64,000 bases of DNA from Leptospira sanjuanensis. Its GTDB lineage: Bacteria; Spirochaetota; Leptospiria; Leptospirales; Leptospiraceae. Within the stretch, counting starts at the first letter, position 1, and each line of letters begins with the position of its first letter. The DNA is taken from contig NZ_JAIZBG010000002.1 of NCBI RefSeq assembly GCF_022267325.1, forward strand, positions 241,501 to 305,500, read 5' to 3'. Below the pieces are notes generated by a model. The model was not told where the DNA came from, did not search any database, and saw nothing but the letters and a program-made list of their open reading frames with translations. A program made the translations under genes and the position numbers. Of this stretch, positions 42,012-53,646 are shown piece by piece.

Positions 42012-44941
42012 GTTCTCGTATAAACTCCGTCCCAGGCTTTTTCGGGCGGATTGTGTTTGTATTCCTCGCAGCGATCGATGAGAAGAACCGCGGCCTTATC
42101 CTTGCTTCCTCTTGTGATCTGCGAACTTTCTAGAAGTTCCTGCGCGAGAGACCATTCCCGATTGAGATACGCTTCGAATCCTTTCGTAAATTCGAGCACG
42201 GACGCTTCGAGTCTTTCGGACACGTTATCCGGTTTTCCGATCAATTCGTAAAGGCGGACCGGTTCGTTCTTTCCTTTGACGCGAACCACGTCGAGAAGCC
42301 TCGTAAAAAACTCGTCTTTGATTTCGTGCTGCACCGATTCGCTCACGAGAATGCTGACTCCGTAGTCTTTTCCTGCGGCTTCCAATCGCGCGGCGAGATT
42401 GACCATGTCGCCCATCATCGTATACGCCGAAATCGAATCCGTTCCCATAAAGCCCACTTTCGCAAGACCCGTATTGAGGCCGATTCTGATCTGCATCTCC
42501 TGTGCCTCGGGGATATAAGCCTTTTTGGCCTTCCAATCCTGCCGAAGAGCTTCCAGAGTTTCGATCATCTCGACGGAAGCGCGCGCCGCTTTGAGACAGT
42601 GTTTGTCCACTTCCACGGGCGCGTTGAAGATTCCCACGATCGCGTCTCCGATGTATTTATCCAAAACACCTTCGTGTTTTTTAAGGATCAGCGTCATCGC
42701 GGAAAGATATTCGTTTAACAAAGACGCTAATTCGACGGAAGTTAATTTTTCGCTAATATTCGAAAAGCCGGCCACGTCCGAAAAGAAGGCCGTAATACGT
42801 TTTTCGCTGCCTCGTTTGAGAGCCGCGAGATCGACCATCGCTTCGCTGACGACAACGGGATCGATCATCGTCCCGAGAATATTCTTGATCTTCTCGCGTT
42901 CCTTCAAGCCCGTCACCATCGAGTTCAAGGCCACGGTCAAGGTTCCCAATTCGTCCTTGCCGCCTTGTTCGAACTGAACTTCCAGATTCCCCTGGCCGAC
43001 TTCTCTCGCGTGAAAGATGATACGTTTGATTTTTTGAACGACGAAACCGGAAATCAAGATCGCAAGAACGATCGCCGCGGAACAGATAAGCATCGCCATT
43101 CCGATCGCGGAATTCTTGTTCTTCTGAATCATTTCCAATCCTTCCGTCCGATCGACGAGGGTTCTGGAAATACCGGAAAGATTTGCGGAAAGAATCAAAG
43201 AGCTGACCTCGTCGCCCGAATCGGCAAGAAGCGGTTTGGAATCGAGGTTCCAAAGAATTTCCTCCGCTTCTCCCCTCGAATTCGCGATGATTCCGTGCGG
43301 GACCAATTTTTTCAGTTGAGGAGTCGGTGTTTCGCTTTTACCGGAATAAATCCATTCGCGAATCGCTTCCCATCGTTCTTTCGAAAGATCCTGCTCTTTC
43401 GGATTGCGGAGATAATCCTGATAATCGCCCGAGGTTTGACTAAACCGTAAAACGATGAGATCTTCCAATCCCGCGTTCCTAAGCTCGCCTAACGCGTCGA
43501 TAAGAACGTCGGCTTCACTTTGGATGGGATAGGATTTCGCCGCGGGATTCGGATGTTTGCTTTTAAGGATCTTGAGCTTCTGGGCGGCTTCCACTAAGTC
43601 CTTCTTATCTTCCGAATGCTCGTCGCGGAACCTTTCAAACGCCGCGTTCCGATCCTGAATCAGTTTCGCATAACGCGCATAAAGATCGTTGAACGATTTG
43701 TCCTTAAACGGAGGAATCGGCGGTTTTTTCTCCTTCAACTCCTGAATTCTTTTTCTCAAAGGAATTACGAGGTCGCGGATCTGCGTCGCGAATGCGGCGT
43801 CCTGTTGCAGATAATGCACCGCGAAGTCGTGCAATTCTTCCCGAAGACGGGTCGCTCTTTCGGTGGAATTTTGATTTCTAAAAATCGGAGAATAAAGGGT
43901 CTGCAGTTCCATCTTCCCGATCGTATAAGAGTTTCGATCCGTATCCTGCGTAAAATCCAAGGAAAGAATTTTCGCGATCGAATCCTTTAAGTTCGCATCG
44001 ATATCGTGCAGAAAGATGTTCGAGTTGATCGAAACGTCCGGCTTGAAGATCTTCGTATCGAAGGAAGGAGTGAGGTTTTCCTTGATCTGATTGGAAATCA
44101 CGGGAAAGGTTTGAATCCGATATTGCGACATGTTCAAACCGAGTTCTTCGATCTTTCTATGTTGTTTGGGAAGCGCGATTTCCAAGATGGAATGATCCAG
44201 ACTCGATCTTGTCTTCTCGATTCCGTTTTTAAGATTGTCCATTCCGCGTTCAAGATCCTGTTTTTCGCGCTCGGTGGTTTTCTCCTGAGAATGCAGTTCG
44301 TCCCACCTTTGTTTTTGTTCGTTCAGATCCGCTTCCAAAACGGCGATCTGATGCGCCATGTTTTTGAGTTTGGAATACGTCGCGTCCGAAACCGCAAGAC
44401 CGTTCGGATCCTTTAACAACGATTTGGTTCTCTTTTCGAGTTCTTCGATATCGGCTTTGGAAAGATAAACGGAATAATACGTGTCCTTGATCGAGGACTT
44501 TTTCTCTTTGCCCAAAACTCCGAAGAGTTTGGTTTTGAATCCGAAAAAACTGACTTCCTTCGCTTGTTGAGTGACGACTTTCGTTCTGTATTTGCGCAAC
44601 GCCTGACTTTGACGTTTGACTCGTTCCCGGAAGGATTCCACCCGAATCAAACTGCTGGAGATGTTTTCCAGTTCGAGAACAAGGCCGCCGATGTAATGTC
44701 TTGAAATCGCGGCTTCTTTTTCGTAGCTTTGGGTAAGAATCGCGGTTTGTTGATGAACGTCGATCGCGGAAAGAATCATCACGGTCAAAGCTATCAAAGC
44801 GCCGGTAAACAGCGCGAGCTTGGCTCGGATTCCCAGATAAAAAAGATTTTTTATATCGACGAGAAACGCGAAACGTTTTCTCAATTTTTCCGGGAAAGAC
44901 TTTCCTTCGGATGTTTCTGTTTGGGTCGGATCGCTAGCCAC
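42002..44941 (-). CDS. HAMP-domain adenylate/guanylate cyclase with large coiled-coil sensor
   Basis: From the GTG at 44941 the protein has 979 residues. After a short cytoplasmic leader and a transmembrane helix (LALFTGALIALTVMIL) comes a large extracytoplasmic region of about 550 residues with long coiled-coils (EADLNEQKQRWDEL), a second membrane helix (MAMLICSAAIVLAILI), a HAMP domain, and a class III cyclase domain with AFFSDVAGFSNIS, DKYIGDAIVGIFN, GLNTGLAKVGFMG and TMMGDMVNLAARLE. GTG at 44941 is preferred because AAGGA lies about seven bases before it; an ATG at 45016 also exists. It should make cyclic nucleotide in response to an external signal. Confidence 0.85.
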   Translation of the reverse strand: MASDPTQTETSEGKSFPEKLRKRFAFLVDIKNLFYLGIRAKLALFTGALIALTVMILSAIDVHQQTAILTQSYEKEAAISRHYIGGLVLELENISSSLIRVESFRERVKRQSQALRKYRTKVVTQQAKEVSFFGFKTKLFGVLGKEKKSSIKDTYYSVYLSKADIEELEKRTKSLLKDPNGLAVSDATYSKLKNMAHQIAVLEADLNEQKQRWDELHSQEKTTEREKQDLERGMDNLKNGIEKTRSSLDHSILEIALPKQHRKIEELGLNMSQYRIQTFPVISNQIKENLTPSFDTKIFKPDVSINSNIFLHDIDANLKDSIAKILSLDFTQDTDRNSYTIGKMELQTLYSPIFRNQNSTERATRLREELHDFAVHYLQQDAAFATQIRDLVIPLRKRIQELKEKKPPIPPFKDKSFNDLYARYAKLIQDRNAAFERFRDEHSEDKKDLVEAAQKLKILKSKHPNPAAKSYPIQSEADVLIDALGELRNAGLEDLIVLRFSQTSGDYQDYLRNPKEQDLSKERWEAIREWIYSGKSETPTPQLKKLVPHGIIANSRGEAEEILWNLDSKPLLADSGDEVSSLILSANLSGISRTLVDRTEGLEMIQKNKNSAIGMAMLICSAAIVLAILISGFVVQKIKRIIFHAREVGQGNLEVQFEQGGKDELGTLTVALNSMVTGLKEREKIKNILGTMIDPVVVSEAMVDLAALKRGSEKRITAFFSDVAGFSNISEKLTSVELASLLNEYLSAMTLILKKHEGVLDKYIGDAIVGIFNAPVEVDKHCLKAARASVEMIETLEALRQDWKAKKAYIPEAQEMQIRIGLNTGLAKVGFMGTDSISAYTMMGDMVNLAARLEAAGKDYGVSILVSESVQHEIKDEFFTRLLDVVRVKGKNEPVRLYELIGKPDNVSERLEASVLEFTKGFEAYLNREWSLAQELLESSQITRGSKDKAAVLLIDRCEEYKHNPPEKAWDGVYTRTHK

Positions 44942-45196
44942 AATGGTATCCTTTTTTCTCGGTCTATTCTCACCAATTTGGAAAACACCCGATACGCGAG
45001 TCACGAATTTAATCATTCAGTATAATGAATTTTACGAGTCCGGCAAATCCGAATTTTCAGGCAATAAATTCTTTTTAAAGCCGTTTTAAAAGTCCGAAAA
45101 AGAGGGATTCTTTTTTGCATTTTTTACGGAGAATTCGGATTCCCGTCGAGGCGAAGAATCTGCATTTCTTTCGTCTATGAAATCTAAATTCTCCCG

Positions 45197-46996
45197 ATGA
45201 ATGAACAAATTTCGAAAGTCTTTGACAAATCCAGAATACGACCCAATTTGTTCCGGATGCGAAATTCCTTTCGAAAGAAAATCTGGTATGTTTGTTTCTA
45301 CGTTTTTCTTTCGGCGCAATCGTTATTTGCGATCGATCCGGTCACGGTCATCCGATCAGACTTTCCCGGAAAGCTCCCGCTTCTGAAATCGGTGTATTTC
45401 GTACGCGACCCGGATTCCCGTTATCTTCCCGAACAGTTTTTTTCCGACCTTCAAAACATTCCCGTACAGGAAGTGAAGAACAGTACCTTCGGTTTCGGAT
45501 ACGATCCCGTTCCCTATTGGCTGGTGTTCGACGTGGAAACTCAGGAAACGATCGATCAGGAATTTACGTTAGCGTTTCATTACCCTCATTTGGATCAGGT
45601 GGATCTTTATTACCGAGCGTCGAACGGCGCCAAGGCGGAGTTTAAGACGGGAGACACTCTTCCGTTCTTGTCCAGACCGATCGAAAACAGACTTTTTTTA
45701 TTTCCGCTTCCCCTGGGAACCAAAGGCAAGACGAGAATTCTCGTTCGTGTTTTTACGGAAGGCGCTTTGAGTCTTTCGATGACCCTTTACGAAAACAAAG
45801 CCAGAATCCGAGACACGAAAGTCGAACTCGCGAAAGATTCCGCGTTTTTCGGAGCGCTGGCAGTGATGGCTTTTTTCAACTTCTTCCTTTACGTGGGGAT
45901 TAGGGAGCGATATTTATTATATTATTCTTTTCTAATTCTATCGGTCCTGATTCATCAGATTATTCTTCCGGGTTACGCCTTCGAATGGTTCTTTCAGAAT
46001 CAGCCGGTCTTCATCAATCAATTCCACTTGGAAGCCGTTGCGATGATGATGATCTTTATGGCCTTGTTTCTTTCCTCGTATTTGGAAATGAAAAAAAACT
46101 CGGCCCTGCTCAACCTATTTCTAAAAGGATCTCTTTGGGTCGGAGTCGCGCTCGGGTTTCTGATTCCCATCGTACCGGGACGGTATTTGATCCCGTTCAC
46201 TTCTTTGTTTCCATTGTTGCAGATGACAGTGATCTTTCTGATTTCGTTTATTCGAGCTTTAAGAGGAGATCGGAAGGCGATCATCTTTTTAACGGCTTGG
46301 TTCTTTACTCTTTCGGGAGGAATCATCTTCGCGCTGAGCCGATTCGGATTCTTTCTCAAGGACGCACCGGCGATTCCTTTTTTACAAACCGGAATCATTC
46401 TGAGCGTATTGTTTTTATCCCTTGCGCTTTCGGAACGAATGAGGACGATTCGGAAAGAAAAAGAAGAAATCGAGGAATATGCGGGAAAACTCGAAGAACT
46501 TTCCTACATGGATCCGTTGACGAGAGTCTTCAACCGAAGATATTTCGACGAACAGATCCGCATGGCTTGGAGCCGGGCAACCAGACATCATTCTCCGCTT
46601 TCGCTTTTGATGATCGACGTGGACTTTTTTAAACAGTTCAACGATACGTACGGTCACGTCGAAGGGGACCGCGCACTCGTCCGCGTTACTAGGGAAATCC
46701 GCGCGAGCCTCAGAAGATCGCACGATATGGTTACTCGATACGGAGGGGAAGAATTCGCCGTCATTCTTCCCGACACGCCGATCGAAGGTGCGGTCGTTGT
46801 CGCATTAAATATTTTGGAAAAGGTCGAAGCTTTGGAGATCGCTCATATCAAAAGCGCTTTTGCCAAGATAACGGTTTCGATCGGAATCGCCTGTAGTACC
46901 GAATCGGAGATCGGGACGGTGCAGGATTTGATTTCGATTTCCGATCAGAACCTCTACCAAGCCAAAAGTTCGGGAAGAAATCGCATTCAACACTGA
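45197..46996 (+). CDS. 7TM-DISM receptor diguanylate cyclase
   Basis: A 599-residue receptor: signal peptide (ending SLFAI), 7TMR-DISMED2 sensory domain (about 50-200), seven membrane helices (about 205-410), coiled-coil linker and a GGDEF domain (about 430-599). The active-site motif is RYGGEEF, with DPLTRVFNRRYFDE and DVDFFKQFNDTYGH before it, so it should make cyclic di-GMP. The GGEEF variant is active in many enzymes. An internal ATG at 45257 is an alternative start. It is divergent from the HAMP cyclase gene. Confidence 0.88.
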   Translation: MNEQISKVFDKSRIRPNLFRMRNSFRKKIWYVCFYVFLSAQSLFAIDPVTVIRSDFPGKLPLLKSVYFVRDPDSRYLPEQFFSDLQNIPVQEVKNSTFGFGYDPVPYWLVFDVETQETIDQEFTLAFHYPHLDQVDLYYRASNGAKAEFKTGDTLPFLSRPIENRLFLFPLPLGTKGKTRILVRVFTEGALSLSMTLYENKARIRDTKVELAKDSAFFGALAVMAFFNFFLYVGIRERYLLYYSFLILSVLIHQIILPGYAFEWFFQNQPVFINQFHLEAVAMMMIFMALFLSSYLEMKKNSALLNLFLKGSLWVGVALGFLIPIVPGRYLIPFTSLFPLLQMTVIFLISFIRALRGDRKAIIFLTAWFFTLSGGIIFALSRFGFFLKDAPAIPFLQTGIILSVLFLSLALSERMRTIRKEKEEIEEYAGKLEELSYMDPLTRVFNRRYFDEQIRMAWSRATRHHSPLSLLMIDVDFFKQFNDTYGHVEGDRALVRVTREIRASLRRSHDMVTRYGGEEFAVILPDTPIEGAVVVALNILEKVEALEIAHIKSAFAKITVSIGIACSTESEIGTVQDLISISDQNLYQAKSSGRNRIQH

Positions 46997-47124
46997 TCTT
47001 TTGTTCCTATTTTTTCATTCTTTGCATGGAATCGAACGAAATCCCATCGTATAATTTAGGATTTTATCGATAATAAAAAATTTTCTCGACTAAGAAAACG
47101 GTTTTTGTAGAATCCTTCCCTGCT

Positions 47125-49062
47125 ATGAAAACCAGTACGATCCCTAAAATTCCATCCAGAACACTATACCACGTGATGAAAGCGTCCGCGGAAACATTCG
47201 CGGATTCCACCGCTCAATACTACAAACCGGATGGAAAGAATTATCAACCGAACAGCTTTAAGAATTTATATGAAACCGTTCAACAAATCGGCTGCGGTCT
47301 GATCTCTTTAGGACTCGAACACGGAACACCGATCGGTTTGATCGCGGATTCAGGCGCACGCTGGATTTGGTGCAGCATGGGAATCACCAACATCGGTTGT
47401 GTGGACGTTCCCCGCGGAACCGATTCCACCGCGGAAGACTTACGTTATATTCTGGGTCACGCGGAATGTTCGATCGCGTTTTTGGAAAACGAAACCGCAT
47501 TAAAAAAAATCCTGAGCCAAAAAGCGGACTTCCCTCATCTGAAAAAGGTGATTCTGTTCGATCAAAAGGGAACGATCGACAACGCGGAACCGTTCGAAAT
47601 CATTTTGTTAAACGACTTGATTCAAAAGGGAAAAACTTGGATCCAGTCGAAAGGAAAGGACGAGTTCCATAAACGCGGTTCCGCGGTCCGCGAGGACGAC
47701 TTAGCGACCATCGTCTACACTTCCGGAACCACGGGAAAACCGAAAGGAGTGATGCTGACTCATAAGAATATCGTATTCAATGTGGACGGCGCGCTTCAAG
47801 GAGACGATCTCCAAATTTATCCGACGGACAGAAGCATGGCGTATCTTCCTCCTTGGCATATCGCCGAACGTCTGGTGGAAACCGTTTGCATCCGCGCGGG
47901 CGGAGCGGAAGCGTTCACTTCGATTTCCACGCTGAGTCAGGATCTCGCGGATATTAAACCGACATTGCTTCTTTCCGTGCCGAGGGTATGGGAAAGTCTT
48001 TACAACAAAATCCACGATAAGGTAAGAAGCGCTTCTCCCGTACAACAGGCGTTATTCGGAGCATTCAAGGAAATCGCGGTCACCTACTACAAACACGTAT
48101 CGAGACTGCAAGGTTTGGAATATTCTCTCGTGGAACAATCCACCTTCGCATCTCTTTGGCAAAAATTCATTTCTTTATGGATCGTGCTTCTTCTCTGGCT
48201 TCCGAATCAGATCGCGCAGCTCGCATTCAAAAAAATCAAAAAGGGATTGGGGGGAGAATTGCGTTTCGCGCTTTCCGGAGCCGGAGCCTTGCCTCAATAC
48301 ATCGATACGTTCTTCAACGCGATCGGAATTCCCATCTTGGAAGGTTACGGGATGACCGAATTATCCGGAATCTCCACAAGAAGAATTTTCGGCGAGATCA
48401 CCGTGGGAACACTGGGACGTTGTATCCCCGGAGTACAGATCAAGTTGGTGGACGAAAAAGGAAACGAGATCACAAAGCCGGGCGTCAAAGGAGTCGCGTG
48501 GCATAAGGGCGATCACGTGATGAAAGGATATTACAAGGAACCGGAAAAGACGAAGGAGATTTTGAGTTCGGACGGATGGTTGAACTCGGGGGATCTTTTG
48601 GCATGGACGACTTCGGGAGAATTGAAATATTCCGGAAGAGCCAAGGATACGATCGTACTTTTGGGCGGAGAGAATTTGGAACCAGAGCCGATCGAGTTCG
48701 CGCTCGTCCGCAGTCAATTCATCCTGCAAGCGATGGTGGTCGGACACGATCAGAAAACGCTCGGGGCGTTGATCGTTCCGAACGAAGAGGCTTTGGAGAA
48801 ATACCTGAAGGATCTGCGTTCTAAAATGTTAAGCGAAGTGAAAAATCTGAACGGCGACGCGGACGTGATATCTCTGTTCAAGAACGAGATCAAAAATCTC
48901 GTTTCCAACGAGAACGGATTCAAAAATTTCGAAAAGGTATCCAGCTTCCGGATTTTGGACAAGAAGTTCGAGCCGGGCGACGAGCTCACGCAAACGATGA
49001 AAATCAAACGAAACGTGGTGGCGGATAAGTACAAAAAGGAAATCGAAGAGATGTATCGATGA
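47125..49062 (+). CDS. Long-chain acyl-CoA synthetase (AMP-forming)
   Basis: A 645-residue adenylate-forming enzyme that activates fatty acids to acyl-CoA. Motifs: IVYTSGTTGKPKGVMLTHKN (ATP loop), YLPPWHIAER, LEGYGMTELSG (core), GWLNSGDLLAW and KDTIVLLGGENLEP (hinge and carboxy-terminal domain), with a lysine in the final TMKIKRN segment. Leptospira lives on long-chain fatty acids, so such an enzyme is expected. A strong terminator follows at 49109. Confidence 0.9.
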   Translation: MKTSTIPKIPSRTLYHVMKASAETFADSTAQYYKPDGKNYQPNSFKNLYETVQQIGCGLISLGLEHGTPIGLIADSGARWIWCSMGITNIGCVDVPRGTDSTAEDLRYILGHAECSIAFLENETALKKILSQKADFPHLKKVILFDQKGTIDNAEPFEIILLNDLIQKGKTWIQSKGKDEFHKRGSAVREDDLATIVYTSGTTGKPKGVMLTHKNIVFNVDGALQGDDLQIYPTDRSMAYLPPWHIAERLVETVCIRAGGAEAFTSISTLSQDLADIKPTLLLSVPRVWESLYNKIHDKVRSASPVQQALFGAFKEIAVTYYKHVSRLQGLEYSLVEQSTFASLWQKFISLWIVLLLWLPNQIAQLAFKKIKKGLGGELRFALSGAGALPQYIDTFFNAIGIPILEGYGMTELSGISTRRIFGEITVGTLGRCIPGVQIKLVDEKGNEITKPGVKGVAWHKGDHVMKGYYKEPEKTKEILSSDGWLNSGDLLAWTTSGELKYSGRAKDTIVLLGGENLEPEPIEFALVRSQFILQAMVVGHDQKTLGALIVPNEEALEKYLKDLRSKMLSEVKNLNGDADVISLFKNEIKNLVSNENGFKNFEKVSSFRILDKKFEPGDELTQTMKIKRNVVADKYKKEIEEMYR

Positions 49063-49108
49063 ACATCCTCTCGTCTTTTTAAAAAAAGAGAGAGTGTTTC
49101 GAAAGGAT

Positions 49109-49153
49109 GCCCGTTGCGGAACGTTCGGTTCCCATCGGGCTTTTTTATTTTTT
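49109..49153 (+). terminator. Rho-independent terminator after the acyl-CoA synthetase
   Basis: A GC stem GCCCG/CGGGC (49109-49113 with 49136-49140) with an inner loop rich in complementary bases is followed directly by TTTTTTATTTTTT. Confidence 0.65.
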
Positions 49154-49235
49154 AACGCGGACAAAAACCTTCCAAAGATGTAACCCTTGCGTTGCTGCTT
49201 CGAAGAAGTTTGCAAGAAACTTAGGAGACTTGTTC

Positions 49236-49655
49236 TTGCAACCATCGGACCCTTCCCGCAAAAAAATCCTTCTCTATCTTCTGCGAGCGATCGTCGCATT
49301 TATCTTTTTACAAACCCTCTTTTATAAGTTCACGGCCGCTCCCGAGTCGGTCGCAATCTTTTCCAAATTAGGGGCGGAACCTTGGGGAAGAATCGGAACG
49401 GGGATCTTGGAACTTGCCGCGTCGATCCTACTCTTTCTGTCCGACCTGCGTCTGCGTTGGACAGGCGCCTTGCTCGGACTCGGTTTGATGTCGGGTGCGA
49501 TTCTTTCCCATTTGTTCGTGATAGGAATCGAACAGGAAAGCGACGGGGGACTTTTATTTTTTCTCGCGCTCGCAAGCGCGATCATATGTGCACTGCTTTT
49601 GTGGCTGGAGAAAGAAACTCTAACGGACGTTTTGCGGAAACGAAACCGAAAATAA
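49236..49655 (+). CDS. DoxX-like membrane protein
   Basis: From the TTG at 49236 the protein has 139 residues with four hydrophobic helices, beginning with IVAFIFLQTLFYKFTA, and a LELAASILLFL helix, resembling the DoxX/DUF417 group. The TTG is chosen since AGGAG is eight bases upstream; an ATG at 49107 lies in the terminator of the previous gene and gives an unlikely leader. Function unknown; possibly linked to redox homeostasis as in other DoxX proteins. Confidence 0.6.
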   Translation: MQPSDPSRKKILLYLLRAIVAFIFLQTLFYKFTAAPESVAIFSKLGAEPWGRIGTGILELAASILLFLSDLRLRWTGALLGLGLMSGAILSHLFVIGIEQESDGGLLFFLALASAIICALLLWLEKETLTDVLRKRNRK

Positions 49656-49706
49656 GCTTTCCTAGATTCGGAATCCGATTAAACTCTCTACAGGACGGAG
49701 GGAATT

Positions 49707-49946
49707 ATGGGAGAAGAACAGGCAAAAATTCACGCGCTGAATAAGATCGTATCGATCATCGACGAAAAGGCTTCCATTTATCGAAACGAAAGAAAGTCCA
49801 TGCCTTCCGCGCGCGCGATCGCGGAGAAAAAACTGATTCTCGACTTGATCGACGATGGAATGAAGCTGGCAAAGACGATCCAACCCAAACCGGCCGAACT
49901 GATCCGAGACCTCGAAACTCTGAATAAGCAGTTTATGAATCTCTAA
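49707..49946 (+). CDS. Small conserved-looking hypothetical protein
   Basis: A helical, soluble protein of 79 residues (HALNKIVSIIDEKASIYRNE, IAEKKLILDLIDDGMKLA) preceded by the strong ribosome-binding site GGAGG. No family recognised. It lies 51 bp after the DoxX-like gene and may be co-transcribed. Confidence 0.6.
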   Translation: MGEEQAKIHALNKIVSIIDEKASIYRNERKSMPSARAIAEKKLILDLIDDGMKLAKTIQPKPAELIRDLETLNKQFMNL

Positions 49947-49951
49947 TGTTT

Positions 49952-50404
49952 TTACTTTGCCGCGTTCTGGCCGAAATTAAAAAGCAGAATCGCGACAAAC
50001 GCGGAAAGAATCGAAAGGTAATGATATAAATTCACTTTTTCCGAAAAAAGAAAAACGCCCACGAAGATGGAAGTCGTCAGAATCGAAAGCACCGCATAAA
50101 GAATATAATACGAAGCGCCGTATCTGCTGTATAAAAGATAAAAACCCAAAAAAGTAAAATACAACCCCACTCCGCTGATCCAAAAATAATTTCTGTTTTC
50201 GATCAGATATTCCTTCAAACCTTCGGGCTTGTAAAAGAAAAGGGAAACGATCAAAAGCGCGATGCAGATCAATAAGGTGGGAATGAGAAATAAAAACGGA
50301 CCGACCGTGAGCGTGGATTTCTTTTGACCGTACGCGTAAAACGCGTTTCCGATCGCCGCGATCGAAGCGAATAAAAAAGGAAGAATGGCTGCGTTGAATT
50401 TCAT
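49952..50404 (-). CDS. Small five-helix membrane protein, DMT/EamA-like
   Basis: The protein has 150 residues with about five hydrophobic helices (ILPFLFASIAAIGNAFYAYG, FLFLIPTLLICIALLIVSLFF, YYILYAVLSILTTSIFVGVF and others). The pattern, with a GxxxY early motif and YGASYYILYAVLSIL late, resembles half-size drug/metabolite transporters. The substrate is unknown. Convergent with the small hypothetical gene, with six bases between stops. Confidence 0.6.
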   Translation of the reverse strand: MKFNAAILPFLFASIAAIGNAFYAYGQKKSTLTVGPFLFLIPTLLICIALLIVSLFFYKPEGLKEYLIENRNYFWISGVGLYFTFLGFYLLYSRYGASYYILYAVLSILTTSIFVGVFLFSEKVNLYHYLSILSAFVAILLFNFGQNAAK

Positions 50405-50582
50405 CTAAGAAAATCTCCCGAAAATCGATGAACCCAAATTGAATCGATTCTCTCCGAAGGAAAGAAAATTCTCCGCGGATTCATTCTGATTCTTAGATCG
50501 AATTCAAAACGGTTTCAGCCGATCGATTGCAAAAAAACAAACACTAGCGGCGAAAAAACGGACTCTCAGAAATGAAAGTGAA

Positions 50583-52139
<1,557 letters not shown>

Positions 52140-52185
52140 AAATAGACTAGTTTTGGAGAATGCGCTTCAAAACAATCGTATTTTC

Positions 52186-53367
52186 TCAATCGATAGGCAG
52201 CTTCGGCAGGAAAAACAAAATCAAACAAGCCAAAGAATGCAAGCCCGCGACAAATAGACTCAAGGAAATTAAACCGAAGTGCAAAAAAGGTGCGACCAAC
52301 GCCGTTCCGCCGGCAGTCACGGTGATGATGGAAAGAAGAATCAAGGAAGATCCCCTGTTGTCGTCGCCATTCGCAGCGATTACTCCTTTCAAAAACCCGG
52401 TCGGCCCGCGAAGACCCAAACCCAAATTCATTAAGGGAAAAATTGCGAGAATCCAATTCGGATCGTTATTTCCAAAAATTGAATATACAATCAACAGAAT
52501 AGAGGCGACCCAAGATAGAACCGTTCCGAATAGGAGAAGATTCTCCGATTTGATTTTTTTAGTAAGAGAAGAGGAAGAAACGGCTCCGGAAATGAAAAAA
52601 GCGACTCCGATGGTCTGCATCAACGCGAACTTGGAAATATCGGAGTTCATCGTTTTGACGATCACCACCGGTGCGCCGAATACGAACACGAGAAGCCCGC
52701 CCAAATTCAACGCCTGACTCAAAGAATATCTCTGAAACGTTCCAGAACGAAGCAGGTTCAGATAAGAACCCTGTTTTCCGTTAGTCGAAACGATCGAAGA
52801 ACCGTCGATTTGAGAAATCAAAAATACGAACGCCAAAGCGGCGGAAAGAAACGCGGTAACGAAAAAAGAATACTTCCAAGTACCAAAACTCAAAAGCCAA
52901 ACGCCTATGATCGGAGCGAATGCAGGCACCAAGGACTCGACGCTTCCAAGAATGCCGAGCGCTTTGGTGGCCCCCTTTTCGTCGAACAGATTCTTTACGA
53001 TACCGGGCGCTAAAACCGCGGGTGCGGAAGAAGCCATTCCCTGCAAAAAGCGAAGAACGATCAAAGTATCGAGATTTTGAGAGAGGGAACAAGATAGAGA
53101 GGCAAGCGCGTATAACGTAAGAGAAATAAAAAGAAGGTTGGATGTGCTGATATTGGAAGAGACGCTTCCGAAGACGATCATACCGAGCGCAGTTCCAGCG
53201 ATAAAAGAAGCGATGACGAACTGAGAGCGTGTCTGATCCCCGCCTAAAATGTCCGGTAAGGAGGGAATGCTTGGGAGAACCAAATCGATGCCCGAAAGTC
53301 CCAAAACGGAACCGAGTCCGAGGAGCACACAAATCAAAAGCGGATTTCTATTTTTACCGGCGTTCAT
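52186..53367 (-). CDS. MFS drug exporter, Bcr/CflA-like
   Basis: A 393-residue membrane protein with about twelve helices. GIDLVLPSIPSLPDIL in helix 1, LIVLRFLQGMASSAPAV in helix 4 and a GILGSVESLVPAFAPIIGVWLL motif in helix 5 match Bcr/CflA-type exporters. The substrate is unknown. The 279 bases before the IS256 remnant contain its promoter and no convincing gene. Confidence 0.8.
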   Translation of the reverse strand: MNAGKNRNPLLICVLLGLGSVLGLSGIDLVLPSIPSLPDILGGDQTRSQFVIASFIAGTALGMIVFGSVSSNISTSNLLFISLTLYALASLSCSLSQNLDTLIVLRFLQGMASSAPAVLAPGIVKNLFDEKGATKALGILGSVESLVPAFAPIIGVWLLSFGTWKYSFFVTAFLSAALAFVFLISQIDGSSIVSTNGKQGSYLNLLRSGTFQRYSLSQALNLGGLLVFVFGAPVVIVKTMNSDISKFALMQTIGVAFFISGAVSSSSLTKKIKSENLLLFGTVLSWVASILLIVYSIFGNNDPNWILAIFPLMNLGLGLRGPTGFLKGVIAANGDDNRGSSLILLSIITVTAGGTALVAPFLHFGLISLSLFVAGLHSLACLILFFLPKLPID

Positions 53368-53646
53368 TCTAATTCTACTACTTCCATCTTTCTATGAAAT
53401 CAAATCCAAAGATTAAAATCTAATCTCAGAAAGCAAGGATTAAGAATGACACGCGGCTTTCGCAAACTTCGAATTTATAAAAACGAGCAACTTATGAAAA
53501 TTCAAAATTAAAACAAAAGGAAGAACGTTAGGAAATTATGAATTTCGAAACCGTTTTGTCCTTCAGATCCTTCGTATTTCGATTGTTGTTATCGATGGCG
53601 ATCGGCCACAATTACTTCCCCTCGTTCCGGAAACGATCCTTTTGCC